Origin: Gordonia zhenghanii
Lineage (GTDB): Bacteria > Actinomycetota > Actinomycetes > Mycobacteriales > Mycobacteriaceae
DNA: 64,000 bases
Assembly: GCF_021738965.1 (NCBI RefSeq)
Contig: NZ_JAKKOQ010000008.1
Coordinates: 62,001-126,000 of the forward strand
Reading direction: 5' to 3'
In this document: one piece after another, positions 1 through 8,879 of the stretch
How positions within the stretch are numbered: position 1 is the first letter of the stretch
Layout of the letters: the number at the start of each line of letters is the position of its first letter
The notes under the pieces: model-generated
The model's database searches: none
Seen by the model: the letters and a program-made list of their open reading frames with translations, nothing else
Told to the model about the DNA's origin: nothing
Made by a program: the position numbers and the translations under genes

Positions 1-874
1 CCTCTTGCACGACGGACGCAGCCAGCGCCCCGTCACGGGTGAAGACACGGCCGGACCCGATGCCGCGCGAACCGGCTGCCACCGGCGACTCGGTCGCGTA
101 CAGCAGCCACTCGTCGAATCGGAATTCACGGTGGAACCACATCGAATGGTTGACCGTGGCCGCGAACAGCCGGTCGAATCCCCAGGACAGCCCGTGCGTA
201 GTGATGATCGAGTCCAGGACCGTCGTGTCCGACGAGTACGCGAGCGCGGCGACGTGCAGGAGCGGATCGTCGGGCATCGTGCCGTCGGTCTTCATCCACG
301 CCCGGTTGTGATTGAGGTTCTCGCCGGTGCCCTTCAGTTTCCAGGCAGGCGCGTTGACGAACCGGATGTCGATCGGGTGGAGGGCGTTCACGAACGCCTC
401 GACGGTCTCTTCGTACCCTTCGAAGTGCTCACTGATGGGCGGCAGACTCTCGGGGTACTCGACTTCGGGAATGTCCACGGCGTGTTCGAGGCCCGCCGCG
501 TTGTTCTGGAATGCGACGAGCATCGTGAAGATCACTTCGTCGTCTTGAATCGCGGTGACCTGACGGTTGGCGAACGGTCTGCCGTCGCGGAACCGGTCGA
601 CGTGGTACTCGAGGGGCTTCGTCACATCACCGCCGCGGACGAAGTGCGCGTTCACTGCGTGGACCGGCGGGCTGCCCTTGACCAGGGTGCGGCCCGCGGC
701 GACGATGCCCTGGCCGAGTAGTTGACCACCGAAGGTCCGCGAGTTGACCTGCTCGGGGTGGTGCCCGATGAACAGGTCGTCGTCGGCCCGTTCCAGGTCG
801 AGCAGTGCAAGCAGGGTCTGCAGGTCGGCCGACTGCTCGGCCGCCAGGGAATCTCCAGCGGTGTCTGTACTCAT
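1..874 (-). CDS. tesB: Acyl-CoA thioesterase II (TesB family), C-terminus cut by window edge
   Basis: Hydrolyses acyl-CoA to free fatty acid and CoA in the cytosol. The start is the ATG at 874 (MSTDTAGDSLAAEQ); 291 codons are visible and the frame is still open at the left edge, so only the last few residues are missing (the family is about 285-300 aa). The double-hotdog hallmarks are present: NSRTFGGQLLGQ near residue 45, HAVNAHFVRGGD near 75, and LAYSSDTTVLDS near 230, which holds the conserved Asp of TesB enzymes. It lies downstream of pyk on the same strand, the order also found in M. tuberculosis (pykA-tesB1). A strong hairpin between the two genes suggests separate transcription. Substrate chain length cannot be judged from sequence. 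Confidence 0.9.
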   Translation of the reverse strand, partial: MSTDTAGDSLAAEQSADLQTLLALLDLERADDDLFIGHHPEQVNSRTFGGQLLGQGIVAAGRTLVKGSPPVHAVNAHFVRGGDVTKPLEYHVDRFRDGRPFANRQVTAIQDDEVIFTMLVAFQNNAAGLEHAVDIPEVEYPESLPPISEHFEGYEETVEAFVNALHPIDIRFVNAPAWKLKGTGENLNHNRAWMKTDGTMPDDPLLHVAALAYSSDTTVLDSIITTHGLSWGFDRLFAATVNHSMWFHREFRFDEWLLYATESPVAAGSRGIGSGRVFTRDGALAASVVQE

Positions 875-893
875 AGGTCTCCACCATATGCGA

Positions 894-924
894 CGCGCGC
901 CGCCCGGTGACCGGGCGGCGCGCG
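894..924 (-). terminator. Perfect hairpin between pyk and tesB
   Basis: A 31-nt perfect inverted repeat with arms CGCGCGCCGCCCGGT / ACCGGGCGGCGCGCG around a single central G. It lies 35 nt past the pyk stop codon and only 20 nt before the tesB start. No T-run follows, as is usual in actinobacteria. It probably terminates pyk transcripts, or it could be a leader structure that limits read-through into tesB. Confidence 0.6.
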
Positions 925-958
925 ACGTCAGCGACAGCGAGGAGGAGCCGTGGCTGTG

Positions 959-2392
959 TCAGTGGTCCTGTTCGCCGATGCGGTGCACGTGCACGAAGTT
1001 GGTCGAACCGATCACCGACGCCGGAGCGCCTGCGACGATGACGACGGTGTCGCCTCGCTGCAGTCTGCCGTTGGCGGTGAGGACTTCGTCGACCTGGTCG
1101 ATCATGGCGTCGGTGTTCTTCATGCGGGGCACGAGGACTGCGTCGGCACCCCAGCTGAGGGCGAGTTGGTTCCGGGTCGCCTCGGTCGCGGTGAACGCGA
1201 GCAGCGGAATCCGCGAGTGCAGTCGCGCGACGCGGCGCAGGGTGTCGCCGGACTCGGTGAACGTGATGATCGCGGCCGCGTTGAGTCGCTCGGCGATGTC
1301 GCGCGCGGCGTAGGTGACGATGCCGCGGCGGGTGCGCGGGACGTGCGTCAGCACGGGAACGTCTCGAGTTCCCTCTTCGACCGCCGTGACGATGCGCGAC
1401 ATGGTCTGCACCGTCTCATTCGGATATTTGCCGACTGACGTCTCGCCGGAGAGCATCACGGCGTCGGCGCCGTCGAGGACTGCGTTGGCGACGTCGGAGG
1501 CCTCCGCTCGGGTCGGACGAGAGTTCTCGATCATCGAATCGAGCATCTGCGTCGCGACGATGACCGGCTTGGCGTTCTCCCGCGCCATCTGGATGGCGCG
1601 CTTCTGCACGAGTGGCACCTGCTCGAGCGGCATCTCGACGCCCAGGTCACCGCGCGCGACCATGATCGCGTCGAATGCGAGGACGATCGCCTCGAGGTTG
1701 TCGATCGCCTCCGGCTTCTCGAGCTTCGCGATCACCGGCACCCGGTCGCCGACCCGATCCATCACCTCGTGGACGAGTTCGATGTCGGCGGGACTCCGGA
1801 CGAACGAGAGCGCGACCAGGTCGACGCCGAGTTCGAGCGCGAACTCGAGGTCCGCGATGTCCTTCTCCGACATCGCGGGCACCGAGATGTTCATGCCCGG
1901 CATCGACAGGCCCTTGTTGTTGCTGACCGTGCCGCCTTCGGTGACCAGGCAGACCACGTCGTTGCCGTCGACGTGATCGACGGTCAGACCGACCTTGCCG
2001 TCGTCGACGAGAAGCCGGTCACCCGGTCGGGCGTCCTCGGCGAGGTGCGCGTATGTGGTCGACACGCGGTCGTGGTTGCCGATCACATCGTCGACGGTGA
2101 TCCGGACCTGCTCGCCGTCGTTCCAGTCGACCGCACCGTTGGGACGACCGTTGTCCTCGAACTTGCCGAGACGGATCTTCGGGCCTTGAAGATCGGCGAG
2201 AACACCCACGGCCTGGCCGGTGTTCACACTCGCCGCGCGAACCGCCTCGTAGACACTGCGATGGTCGCTGTGCGCGCCATGGCTGAAATTCATACGGGCG
2301 ACATTCATTCCGCACTCGACGAGTGCGGTGATCCCTTCTTCGGTGTTAGTAGCGGGTCCCAGAGTACAAACGATCTTGGTTCGACGAGTCAC
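959..2392 (-). CDS. pyk: Pyruvate kinase
   Basis: Converts phosphoenolpyruvate and ADP to pyruvate and ATP, the last step of glycolysis. The 477-aa length is normal for the family. Visible motifs are RRTKIVCTLGPATN at the N-terminus, MNFSHG, the active-site strand KLEKPEAIDNL, the metal-binding segment IMVARGDLGVEMP and the signature MLDSMIENSRPTRAEASDVA. A regulatory C-terminal domain follows. The start is a GTG (VTRRTKIV) placed 6 nt after the hexamer TAGCCT, which suggests a leaderless transcript. The gene follows lgt and precedes tesB on the same strand, as in mycobacteria. Confidence 0.97.
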   Translation of the reverse strand: MTRRTKIVCTLGPATNTEEGITALVECGMNVARMNFSHGAHSDHRSVYEAVRAASVNTGQAVGVLADLQGPKIRLGKFEDNGRPNGAVDWNDGEQVRITVDDVIGNHDRVSTTYAHLAEDARPGDRLLVDDGKVGLTVDHVDGNDVVCLVTEGGTVSNNKGLSMPGMNISVPAMSEKDIADLEFALELGVDLVALSFVRSPADIELVHEVMDRVGDRVPVIAKLEKPEAIDNLEAIVLAFDAIMVARGDLGVEMPLEQVPLVQKRAIQMARENAKPVIVATQMLDSMIENSRPTRAEASDVANAVLDGADAVMLSGETSVGKYPNETVQTMSRIVTAVEEGTRDVPVLTHVPRTRRGIVTYAARDIAERLNAAAIITFTESGDTLRRVARLHSRIPLLAFTATEATRNQLALSWGADAVLVPRMKNTDAMIDQVDEVLTANGRLQRGDTVVIVAGAPASVIGSTNFVHVHRIGEQDH

Positions 2393-2398
2393 CGCACA

Positions 2399-2404
2399 AG
2401 GCTA
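2399..2404 (-). promoter_or_regulatory. Putative -10 element of pyk (leaderless)
   Basis: TAGCCT on the minus strand, followed by 6 nt and the GTG start of pyk. TTCGAA lies 16 nt upstream and could be a -35. The spacing matches the other TANNNT-N6/7-RTG starts in this window. Confidence 0.5.
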
Positions 2405-2481
2405 TCCGGCGCGCGCACACATTTCGAACCTACTGGCGGGTAAAACGTTTGGTTAACCTCGCGTTCGCCCGCGGATGCCAG

Positions 2482-4341
2482 TCAGTCGTCGTTCTCGCTG
2501 GACTTGTCGCGATCGCGCGACCGGATCTCCATGGCGCCGAGTTCGTGTCCCGACGTGTGTTCGACGACGGAGATCTCGTCGAAATCGAACCCCTCGAGGT
2601 TCGACACGACCGTGTATCCCGGCCCCGGCTCGCCCCCCGTGTCATCCGCATCGGTGGCGTCCGCATCGGTGGCGTCCGCGTCGGTGGCCTCGCCGTCGGC
2701 GCCATCGCCAGCAGGCGTCTCGGCGGTGTCGGGTTCCGCAGTGTCGGCTGTGTCCGCAGTGTCGGCTGCGTCGGATTCCGGTGCCACTGGCCCAGATTCC
2801 CCGAACTCAGGTCCGACAGGCTCCGTGTCGGCGATCCCCTGCTCAGACTCGTCGGACTCTGCAGCCTCAGGTTCTGCGGTCTCAGATTCCGCGGTCTCAG
2901 ATTCCGCGGTCTCAGAGTCTGCGGTCTCAGGCGCCAAGTCTTCATCGTCACCGGTCCCGACGGCAGAGGCTGCGTCGTCGCCAAGCATCTCGCCGTCTGT
3001 GTCATGGTCGCCGGCGTCATGGCCATCGGTGTCATGGTCGTCGATCGCGTGGTCGTCGGTCTCGTCGGAGGTCTCCGGTTCCGATTCCGTCGGATCAGCG
3101 TCGTCGTCAGCGTCTGACGTCAACGCAGTCGCCCCGGCAATCGTCCCGACGCCTGCTGCCGCCGCCGCTACACCGGCGGAGGAGCCGGCGTCATTGTCGT
3201 TAGCGGACTCTTCATCGACTGGTGCTGCCCACTCGCTGTCTTCGTCCCCATCGTCCCGGTCGTCCCAGTCGTCCCCGTCGTCCCCGTCTTCCCCGTCTTC
3301 CCCGTCGTCGATGACCGCAAAGCCCTGGTCGTCGTCTTCCTCGTCGTCAGAGTCGTACTCGTCCTCGTCGTCAAACCCGCCTGCGTCGTACGCGTCGTCC
3401 TCGTCGTCGTCCAACTCGGCCGAGACGTAGCCGAGGTGCCCTTCGGCGGCGAGTTCTTCGGCTCGGTCGGGCCAGAACATCGACAAGCCCTTCTCACGCC
3501 CGCGGGGCGCCAGCATGACGTACAACGCGGCGCCGAGGAACACGAGAGCGGAGACCAGGACGTTGACGCGCAGGCCGAGGATGTGGGTGGCCTCGTCGCT
3601 GCGCATCATCTCGATGCCGAACCGTCCGACGCAGTAACCCGCGACGTACAGCGCGAACAGACGTCCGTGGCCGATCTGGAAACGCCGATCCACGAACACC
3701 AGCAGTGCGACGATGAGCAGATTCCAAATCAGCTCGTACAGAAACGTCGGGTGTGCCACTTCGAGCACGTTGCCGTTCGAGACACCGTCGATGACGGCGA
3801 TGCCGCTGCGCCCGGTGTCGGGGTCGACGCGCTCGAACAGTTCCAGCCCCCACGGGACCGTCGTCGGTTCGCCGAACAGTTCCTGGTTGAAGTAGTTGCC
3901 CAGCCTGCCGATGGCCTGCGCCGCGAGGATTGCGGGCGCGATCGCGTCGCCGAACGGCGGGAGCTTGATCCGCTTCCAACGGCAGCCGATCCAGCCCCCG
4001 ACGGCGCCGAACGCCACGGCGCCCCAGATGCCCAATCCGCCGTCCCACACTTGAAAGACGGCCGCGAGGCCTTTGCCGTCGTCGCCGAAGTATCGCCACC
4101 AGTCGGTGATGACGTGATAGATCCGGCCACCGATCAGACCGAACGGAACTGCGATCAGTGCGACGTCGAGGACGTCGCCCGGGCGGCCGCCTCGTGCCTG
4201 CCACCGTCGGTCGCTCCACCAGACGGCGACGACGATGCCGATGATGATGCACAGCGCGTACGCGCGGAGCGGGAAGGGGCCGAGATTCCACACGCCTTGC
4301 GGCGGGCTCGGTAGGTACGCGAGAACGTGTCCGGCAGTCAC
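2482..4341 (-). CDS. lgt: Prolipoprotein diacylglyceryl transferase with a ~320-aa acidic tail
   Basis: Transfers diacylglycerol from phosphatidylglycerol to the lipobox Cys of prolipoproteins at the inner membrane. Residues 1 to about 285 are a normal multi-pass Lgt with the actinobacterial WDGGLGIWG segment and the signature GRLGNYFNQELFG. The rest, to residue 619, is a cytoplasmic-type tail very rich in Asp and Glu with tandem repeats (SETAE, DATDA, DGD units) and one Ala/Gly-rich stretch that could be weakly hydrophobic. I place the start at a GTG (VTAGHVLAYLPSPP) because TACTGT lies exactly 7 nt upstream; a GTG three codons earlier is possible. It lies 76 nt downstream of trpA, the mycobacterial order. 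M. tuberculosis Lgt also has an extended C-terminus, but this one is longer. Confidence 0.93.
   Translation of the reverse strand: MTAGHVLAYLPSPPQGVWNLGPFPLRAYALCIIIGIVVAVWWSDRRWQARGGRPGDVLDVALIAVPFGLIGGRIYHVITDWWRYFGDDGKGLAAVFQVWDGGLGIWGAVAFGAVGGWIGCRWKRIKLPPFGDAIAPAILAAQAIGRLGNYFNQELFGEPTTVPWGLELFERVDPDTGRSGIAVIDGVSNGNVLEVAHPTFLYELIWNLLIVALLVFVDRRFQIGHGRLFALYVAGYCVGRFGIEMMRSDEATHILGLRVNVLVSALVFLGAALYVMLAPRGREKGLSMFWPDRAEELAAEGHLGYVSAELDDDEDDAYDAGGFDDEDEYDSDDEEDDDQGFAVIDDGEDGEDGDDGDDWDDRDDGDEDSEWAAPVDEESANDNDAGSSAGVAAAAAGVGTIAGATALTSDADDDADPTESEPETSDETDDHAIDDHDTDGHDAGDHDTDGEMLGDDAASAVGTGDDEDLAPETADSETAESETAESETAEPEAAESDESEQGIADTEPVGPEFGESGPVAPESDAADTADTADTAEPDTAETPAGDGADGEATDADATDADATDADDTGGEPGPGYTVVSNLEGFDFDEISVVEHTSGHELGAMEIRSRDRDKSSENDD
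2648..2692 (-). repeat. 15-bp tandem repeat in the lgt tail
   Basis: Two identical 15-bp units GCATCGGTGGCGTCC and a third diverged copy, read on the plus strand. They keep the lgt frame and encode the repeated Asp-Ala-Thr-Asp-Ala motif. Confidence 0.85.
2866..2925 (-). repeat. 15-bp tandem repeat (SETAE units) in the lgt tail
   Basis: Four 15-bp units of the form CTCAGATTCCGCGGT on the plus strand (two exact, two with substitutions), in frame with lgt. They encode consecutive Ser-Glu-Thr-Ala-Glu pentapeptides. Such a tract is expected to change copy number between strains. Confidence 0.9.
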
Positions 4342-4348
4342 ACGTGCC

Positions 4349-4354
4349 ACAGTA
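4349..4354 (-). promoter_or_regulatory. Putative -10 element of lgt (leaderless)
   Basis: TACTGT on the minus strand, 7 nt before the GTG chosen as the lgt start. It indicates that lgt can be transcribed independently of trpCBA. Confidence 0.5.
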
Positions 4355-4417
4355 GTGCACCGGGTGGGACCTTCGGCGAACGTGACCCCACGTCAGGTCG
4401 GACTCGAGCGCGGATAG

Positions 4418-5218
4418 TCAGGCGCCGGAGCGGCGGACGCCCTGCGCCAGGTCGTCCACCAGGGCAGCGACGGCTGGCTGTCCTTCGTCTGCGGCCGACA
4501 CGATGGCCGAGCCGACGATCACACCGTCCGCGTACGCGCCGATCTCGGCAGCCTGGTCGCCGTTGCGGACGCCTAGCCCGACGCCGATCGGGATGTCCGA
4601 GTGCTCGCGGACGCGGGCGCACAGTTCCGGAGCCAGGTTCGACACCGACGATCGAGCGCCGGTCACGCCCATCGTCGACGCCGCATACACGAAACCGCGG
4701 CAAGCGTCGACAGTCGACGCGAGCCGCTCCGGAGTCGACGACGGAGCGACGAGATAGATCCGGTCCAGATCGTGGGCGTCGGACGCGGCGTGCCATGCGG
4801 CACCCTCCTCCGGGATCAGATCCGGCGTGATGACGCCGACACCGCCCGCAGCGGCCAGATCACGCGAGAACGCGTCGACGCCGTATCGGAGGATCAGGTT
4901 CCAGTAGCTCATCACGACCGGCGCGGCGCCCGCGGCGGCCACTGCCTCGGCCGCGGCGAACACGTCACGGACGCGAGTTCCGCCCGCGAGTGCGTGGACG
5001 GCCGCCTTGGCGATCGTCGGTCCGTCCATCACCGGGTCCGAATACGGGATGCCGATCTCGACGATGTCGCAGCCCGACGACACCATGGTGCGCAGTGTCT
5101 CCAACGACGTCGACAGGTCCGGATATCCGACCGGGAAGTACCCGATCAACGCACTGCGATTCTCTGCGCGGCACGCGGCGAAGGTGTCGCCGAGGCGGCT
5201 GCTCGTTGCGGTGTTCAC
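4418..5218 (-). CDS. trpA: Tryptophan synthase alpha chain
   Basis: Cleaves indole-3-glycerol phosphate to indole and glyceraldehyde 3-phosphate and works in the alpha2-beta2 complex with TrpB. The 266-aa protein starts with GTG ([13 protein letters not shown]), whose GTGA overlaps the trpB stop, so translation is coupled. Family motifs are [12 protein letters not shown] with the catalytic Glu following in [15 protein letters not shown], the catalytic Asp region [14 protein letters not shown], and the phosphate-binding [12 protein letters not shown] near the end. Confidence 0.96.
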   Translation of the reverse strand: MNTATSSRLGDTFAACRAENRSALIGYFPVGYPDLSTSLETLRTMVSSGCDIVEIGIPYSDPVMDGPTIAKAAVHALAGGTRVRDVFAAAEAVAAAGAAPVVMSYWNLILRYGVDAFSRDLAAAGGVGVITPDLIPEEGAAWHAASDAHDLDRIYLVAPSSTPERLASTVDACRGFVYAASTMGVTGARSSVSNLAPELCARVREHSDIPIGVGLGVRNGDQAAEIGAYADGVIVGSAIVSAADEGQPAVAALVDDLAQGVRRSGA

Positions 5219-6522
5219 TTGTCGCCCCCTGCGATAGCTGCTGCGTACTCGGTCTCCGACTGCGGTTTGCCGTACAACCCGAACCACGTCGCGGCGGTGT
5301 CCACGTCTTTGTCGCCACGACCGGACAGGTTGACGACGATGATCGCGCCCTCCCCCAGTTCCTGCCCCAACTTGAGGGCGCCAGCGACGGCGTGCGCGGA
5401 CTCGATCGCCGGGATGATCCCTTCACGGCGGGACAGCAGCTTCAGCGCGTCCATCGCTTCGGTGTCGGTGATCGGGCGGTACTCGGCTCGTCCGATGTCC
5501 TTCAGGTACGCATGCTCGGGACCGACTCCCGGATAGTCCAGACCTGCGGAGATCGAATGCGACTCGACGGTCTGGCCGTCCTCGTCCTGCAACAGGTACG
5601 AGTAGGCGCCTTGGAACGCTCCGGGGGTGCCGCCGGTGAAGGTCGCGGCGTGCCGTCCGGTCTCGACGCCGTCGCCTGCCGCCTCGAAGCCGACGAGTCG
5701 GACGTCGGCGTCGTCGATGAACGGATGGAAGATGCCGATCGCATTCGACCCGCCGCCCACGCATGCGACGACTGCTTCCGGGAGCGCACCGGTCTTCTCC
5801 TGGACCTGACGCCGAGCCTCCATGCCGATGATCCGCTGGAAATCGCGGACGAGCATGGGAAACGGGTGCGGTCCGGCCGCTGTGCCGAAGCAGTAGTAGG
5901 TGGTGTCGGCGTTGGTCACCCAGTCGCGCAGCGCCTCGTTGATGGCGTCTTTCAAGGTCGCCGACCCGGACTCGACGGCGACGACCGTCGCACCCAGCAA
6001 TTGCATGCGGGCGACGTTGAGCGCCTGGCGTTCGGTGTCGACACGTCCCATGTAGATCAGGCAGTCGAGGCCGAGGAGCGCACAGGCGGTTGCGGTCGCG
6101 ACACCGTGCTGGCCCGCACCGGTCTCGGCGATGACCCGCTTCTTGCCCATCTTCTGCGCGAGGAGCGCTTGACCGAGCACGTTGTTGATCTTGTGCGAGC
6201 CGGTGTGGTTGAGGTCCTCGCGCTTGAGGAACAGTCGCGCGCCGCCCGCCAGCTCGCTCATCCGTTCGGCTTCGTACAACGGCGAGGGACGTCCCGCGTA
6301 GTCACGCTGGAGACGGTCGAGTTCGTCGAGGAACTCCCGATCGCTGCGCAGCTTCTCGTACGTGGCGGTGACCTCGTCGATCACCGCCATCAACGCTTCG
6401 GGGACGTGTCTGCCGCCGTAGACGCCCCAGTGGCCGCTCTCGTCGGGTCCGATCGGCGCGACGTTCGCGACGCCGTCACTGGCCTTGGGGAAGTCGGTCT
6501 GGTCGGTCACGGGTTCAATCAT
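5215..6522 (-). CDS. trpB: Tryptophan synthase beta chain
   Basis: PLP enzyme that condenses indole with L-serine to give tryptophan. The 435-aa protein is of normal length. It shows [14 protein letters not shown], the PLP-lysine motif [15 protein letters not shown], the conserved [13 protein letters not shown] loop and the PLP-phosphate site [10 protein letters not shown]. It lies between trpC and trpA. Unlike trpB-trpA, it is separated from trpC by 125 nt, which contain copies of the dispersed repeat described below. Confidence 0.97.
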   Translation of the reverse strand: MIEPVTDQTDFPKASDGVANVAPIGPDESGHWGVYGGRHVPEALMAVIDEVTATYEKLRSDREFLDELDRLQRDYAGRPSPLYEAERMSELAGGARLFLKREDLNHTGSHKINNVLGQALLAQKMGKKRVIAETGAGQHGVATATACALLGLDCLIYMGRVDTERQALNVARMQLLGATVVAVESGSATLKDAINEALRDWVTNADTTYYCFGTAAGPHPFPMLVRDFQRIIGMEARRQVQEKTGALPEAVVACVGGGSNAIGIFHPFIDDADVRLVGFEAAGDGVETGRHAATFTGGTPGAFQGAYSYLLQDEDGQTVESHSISAGLDYPGVGPEHAYLKDIGRAEYRPITDTEAMDALKLLSRREGIIPAIESAHAVAGALKLGQELGEGAIIVVNLSGRGDKDVDTAATWFGLYGKPQSETEYAAAIAGGDK

Positions 6523-6562
6523 CCTCGTCTAAGTCGCGGAACGGCAATCGAATATCGGGTCA

Positions 6563-6634
6563 GCGACGCTGGTCGAGACAGCAACGCTCGTCGACCGCCG
6601 TCGAGACAGCAACGCTGGTCGAGCGGAGTCGAGG
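6563..6634. repeat. Dispersed repeat copies between trpC and trpB
   Basis: Three degenerate units of about 28 bp (GCAACGCTGGTCGAGCGGAG plus TCGAGACA). The first lacks about 10 internal bases, the middle one is diverged, and the last carries the intact GGTCGAGCGGAGTCGAG core. The same core recurs near 26.7, 33.8, 34.9 and 41.6 kb. The GGTCGA / TCG-AG-ACC ends can pair as an imperfect hairpin. Confidence 0.85.
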
Positions 6635-6647
6635 CCCACGGCGAACC

Positions 6648-7466
6648 TCAGCGGGACGGCTTCGGGCACGACGGATGCGCGCCGGCCGTCACCAGGTCGG
6701 ATACCGCTACTCGCGGATCGCCGGAGGTCACGAGTCCTTCGCCGACCAGGACTGCGTCGGCTCCCGCACCGGCGTAAGCGAGCAGATCCGCAGTTCCGCG
6801 GACACCGGATTCGGCGACGCGCACGATGTCGGACGGCAGTCCTGGAACGATGCGCGAGAACACGTCACGGTCGACCTGCAGGGTCTTGAGGTCACGAGCG
6901 TTGACACCGACGACAGTGGCTCCGGCTTCGAGTGCACGGTCGGCTTCGGCCTCGGTGTGGACTTCGACGAGCGCCGTCATGCCGAGCGATTCGACACGGT
7001 CGAGCAACGACGCCAGGGCCTGTTGCTCGAGCGCTGCGACGATCAGCAGGACGACGTCCGCGCCGTGGGCACGAGCTTCGTGGATCTGGTATGGGCCGAC
7101 GATGAAGTCCTTGCGGAGCACCGGGATGTCGACTGCGGCACGGACAGCGTCGAGATCGGCGAGCGATCCGTTGAACCGTCGTTCCTCGGTGAGCACGCTG
7201 ATGACGCGCGCTCCCCCGTCTTCGTAGGCCTTCGCCAGTTCGGCCGGGTCGGCGATGTTGGAGAGCTGCCCTTTGGACGGACTCGATCGCTTGACTTCGG
7301 CGATGACCGCGATGTCCGGCTGCCGTAACGCGGCGGTGGCGTCGCGCGGCTCGGGAGCCTTCGCGGCGAGGGCCTTCACGGCGGCGAGATCGAGGACGGC
7401 TTCGCGCGCCGCGACGTCCGCCTTGACCCCGTCGATGATGGAATCGAGCACTGACTGTTCGCTCAC
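6648..7466 (-). CDS. trpC: Indole-3-glycerol phosphate synthase
   Basis: Closes the indole ring from 1-(2-carboxyphenylamino)-1-deoxyribulose 5-phosphate. The protein has 272 aa, a single TIM barrel with no TrpF domain fused to it. Signature residues are [58 protein letters not shown] and [12 protein letters not shown]. The start is a GTG with AAAGGGG about 9 nt upstream. In mycobacteria trpC follows trpE and its membrane protein directly; here about 9 kb of other genes lie between them. Confidence 0.96.
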   Translation of the reverse strand: MSEQSVLDSIIDGVKADVAAREAVLDLAAVKALAAKAPEPRDATAALRQPDIAVIAEVKRSSPSKGQLSNIADPAELAKAYEDGGARVISVLTEERRFNGSLADLDAVRAAVDIPVLRKDFIVGPYQIHEARAHGADVVLLIVAALEQQALASLLDRVESLGMTALVEVHTEAEADRALEAGATVVGVNARDLKTLQVDRDVFSRIVPGLPSDIVRVAESGVRGTADLLAYAGAGADAVLVGEGLVTSGDPRVAVSDLVTAGAHPSCPKPSR

Positions 7467-7496
7467 TATGACGCCCCTTTCTCGCGCTGTGTCTCA

Positions 7497-7502
7497 AGAG
7501 TA
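7497..7502 (-). promoter_or_regulatory. Putative -10 element for trpCBA
   Basis: TACTCT on the minus strand, about 30 nt before the trpC start. Transcription starting about 7 nt later would leave a short leader with the AAAGGGG ribosome-binding site. It would give trpCBA its own promoter now that it is detached from trpE. Confidence 0.4.
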
Positions 7503-7582
7503 GGCAAGTAGTCCAGAGGTCCGCTGCGCGGGGTGTCCTCGGCTCGAACGACACGATCGGTGGCGATGTCGGACGACGACGC

Positions 7583-7588
7583 TAGTGT
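7583..7588 (+). promoter_or_regulatory. Putative -10 element of the SWIM-MoxR-VWA operon (leaderless)
   Basis: TAGTGT followed by exactly 7 nt and the ATG at 7596. It is the only promoter-like element seen before the five overlapping genes, so they are probably one transcript. Confidence 0.5.
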
Positions 7589-7595
7589 GCGATGT

Positions 7596-8879
7596 ATGCC
7601 GTGGACACAAGAGAAGGTGCTCGCCGCCGCACCGGACTCGTCGTCGGTGGCCGCCGGGCGCAAACTCGCCACTCCCGGTCCGTGGTCGTCGACCGGCAGC
7701 ACCGATGAGCTGCTGTGGGGGTCGTGCCAAGGGAGCGGCAAGAAGCCATACCAGGTGAGCATCGACCTGACTGGACCCGCGTATCGCTGTTCGTGCCCGA
7801 GTCGGAAGTTCCCGTGCAAGCATGCGATCGCGTTGCTCCTGCTGTGGTCGGCGGGCGCGATCGACGGCGGCGAGGTCGCCGCCTTCGCAGCCGACTGGGC
7901 GTCGGATCGGGCAGAGCGGTCGGCACGCGCCGACAGACCGACCGCGGCGCCTGATCCCGAAGCTCAGGCGGCACGTCGTGCCGAACGGCTGGCGACGATG
8001 GACGCCGGTGTCGCCGACTTCGTCCAGTGGCTCGCCGATCTCGCGCGAGGCGGGCTGTCGCAGGCGCTGCGCCGCCCGGTGGCCTGGTGGGAGGCCGCGG
8101 CCGCGCGCCTGGTGGACGGTCAGCTCCCGGGCCTGGCCGAACGAGTCCGAGACACCGGAGCCGACGCCGCGCGCGGACTCGACGCTGCCGAACTTCTTCA
8201 GCGTGTCGGCGTGTGGTGGATGCTCGTGCGGGCATGGGGTCGCCGCGACCTCCTCTCCCCTGAGTCCGTCGCCGACTTGTATGCCGCAGTTGGCCTTCCG
8301 ACACCGACCTCGCTCGTCCGCGACGGCGAGAGACGAAGCGGCGTGTGGACCGTGCTCGGCGCGCACCGCGACGAGAAGGGGCGACTCTCACAGCAGCGGA
8401 CATGGCTACGCGGCGACGACGGCGAGATCGTCATGACGTTGGAGACGGCTGGTCCCGGCCAGAGTCTCGGTGTGCCGCAGTTGGCGGGGGCCCGCCTCGC
8501 CGCCGAGATCGCCCTGTATCCGGGGCACCGGCCTCGGCGAGCTCTGTTCGTCGACCCGCCGGAGGTTCTCGAGCCCGCGGCGTCCTTGGGGTCCGGCGGC
8601 AGCGTCGACGACGCACTCGCCGCTGCGGCGGCCGCGCTGGCAACGGTGCCGTGGCGTGATCGGCACCCGGTCTGCATCGACGACGTCGCCATGGCGGGCG
8701 ATGCCTTCGATCATGTCGTCGACTCGGCGGGCTCGGCGATCCGTCTCACGCCGGACACTCCGACCCGAGCGCTCCTCGCAGCGACTGGCGGGCATGCCGA
8801 TCAGCTGTTCGGTGAACTGGACGGCGGGCTGCTGCGAGCACTCACCGTGATCGAGGGCGGCGAGGTGACCGTTCTATGA
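7596..8879 (+). CDS. SWIM zinc-finger protein, first gene of the MoxR/VWA cassette
   Basis: A 427-aa protein with a SWIM zinc finger: C65-x-C67 and C74-x-H76 in YRCSCPSRKFPCKHAIALL. The domain is known to bind DNA or protein, so a recognition or adaptor role is likely. The remainder is Ala/Arg-rich and helical with no catalytic motif I recognise. The start at MPWTQEKVL is set by the leaderless TAGTGT 7 nt upstream; earlier in-frame starts lie before that promoter. The stop overlaps the next start as ATGA. SWIM proteins beside MoxR and VWA genes are widespread (E. coli YehQ with YehL/YehP is a comparable arrangement), but the role is not established. Confidence 0.88.
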   Translation: MPWTQEKVLAAAPDSSSVAAGRKLATPGPWSSTGSTDELLWGSCQGSGKKPYQVSIDLTGPAYRCSCPSRKFPCKHAIALLLLWSAGAIDGGEVAAFAADWASDRAERSARADRPTAAPDPEAQAARRAERLATMDAGVADFVQWLADLARGGLSQALRRPVAWWEAAAARLVDGQLPGLAERVRDTGADAARGLDAAELLQRVGVWWMLVRAWGRRDLLSPESVADLYAAVGLPTPTSLVRDGERRSGVWTVLGAHRDEKGRLSQQRTWLRGDDGEIVMTLETAGPGQSLGVPQLAGARLAAEIALYPGHRPRRALFVDPPEVLEPAASLGSGGSVDDALAAAAAALATVPWRDRHPVCIDDVAMAGDAFDHVVDSAGSAIRLTPDTPTRALLAATGGHADQLFGELDGGLLRALTVIEGGEVTVL

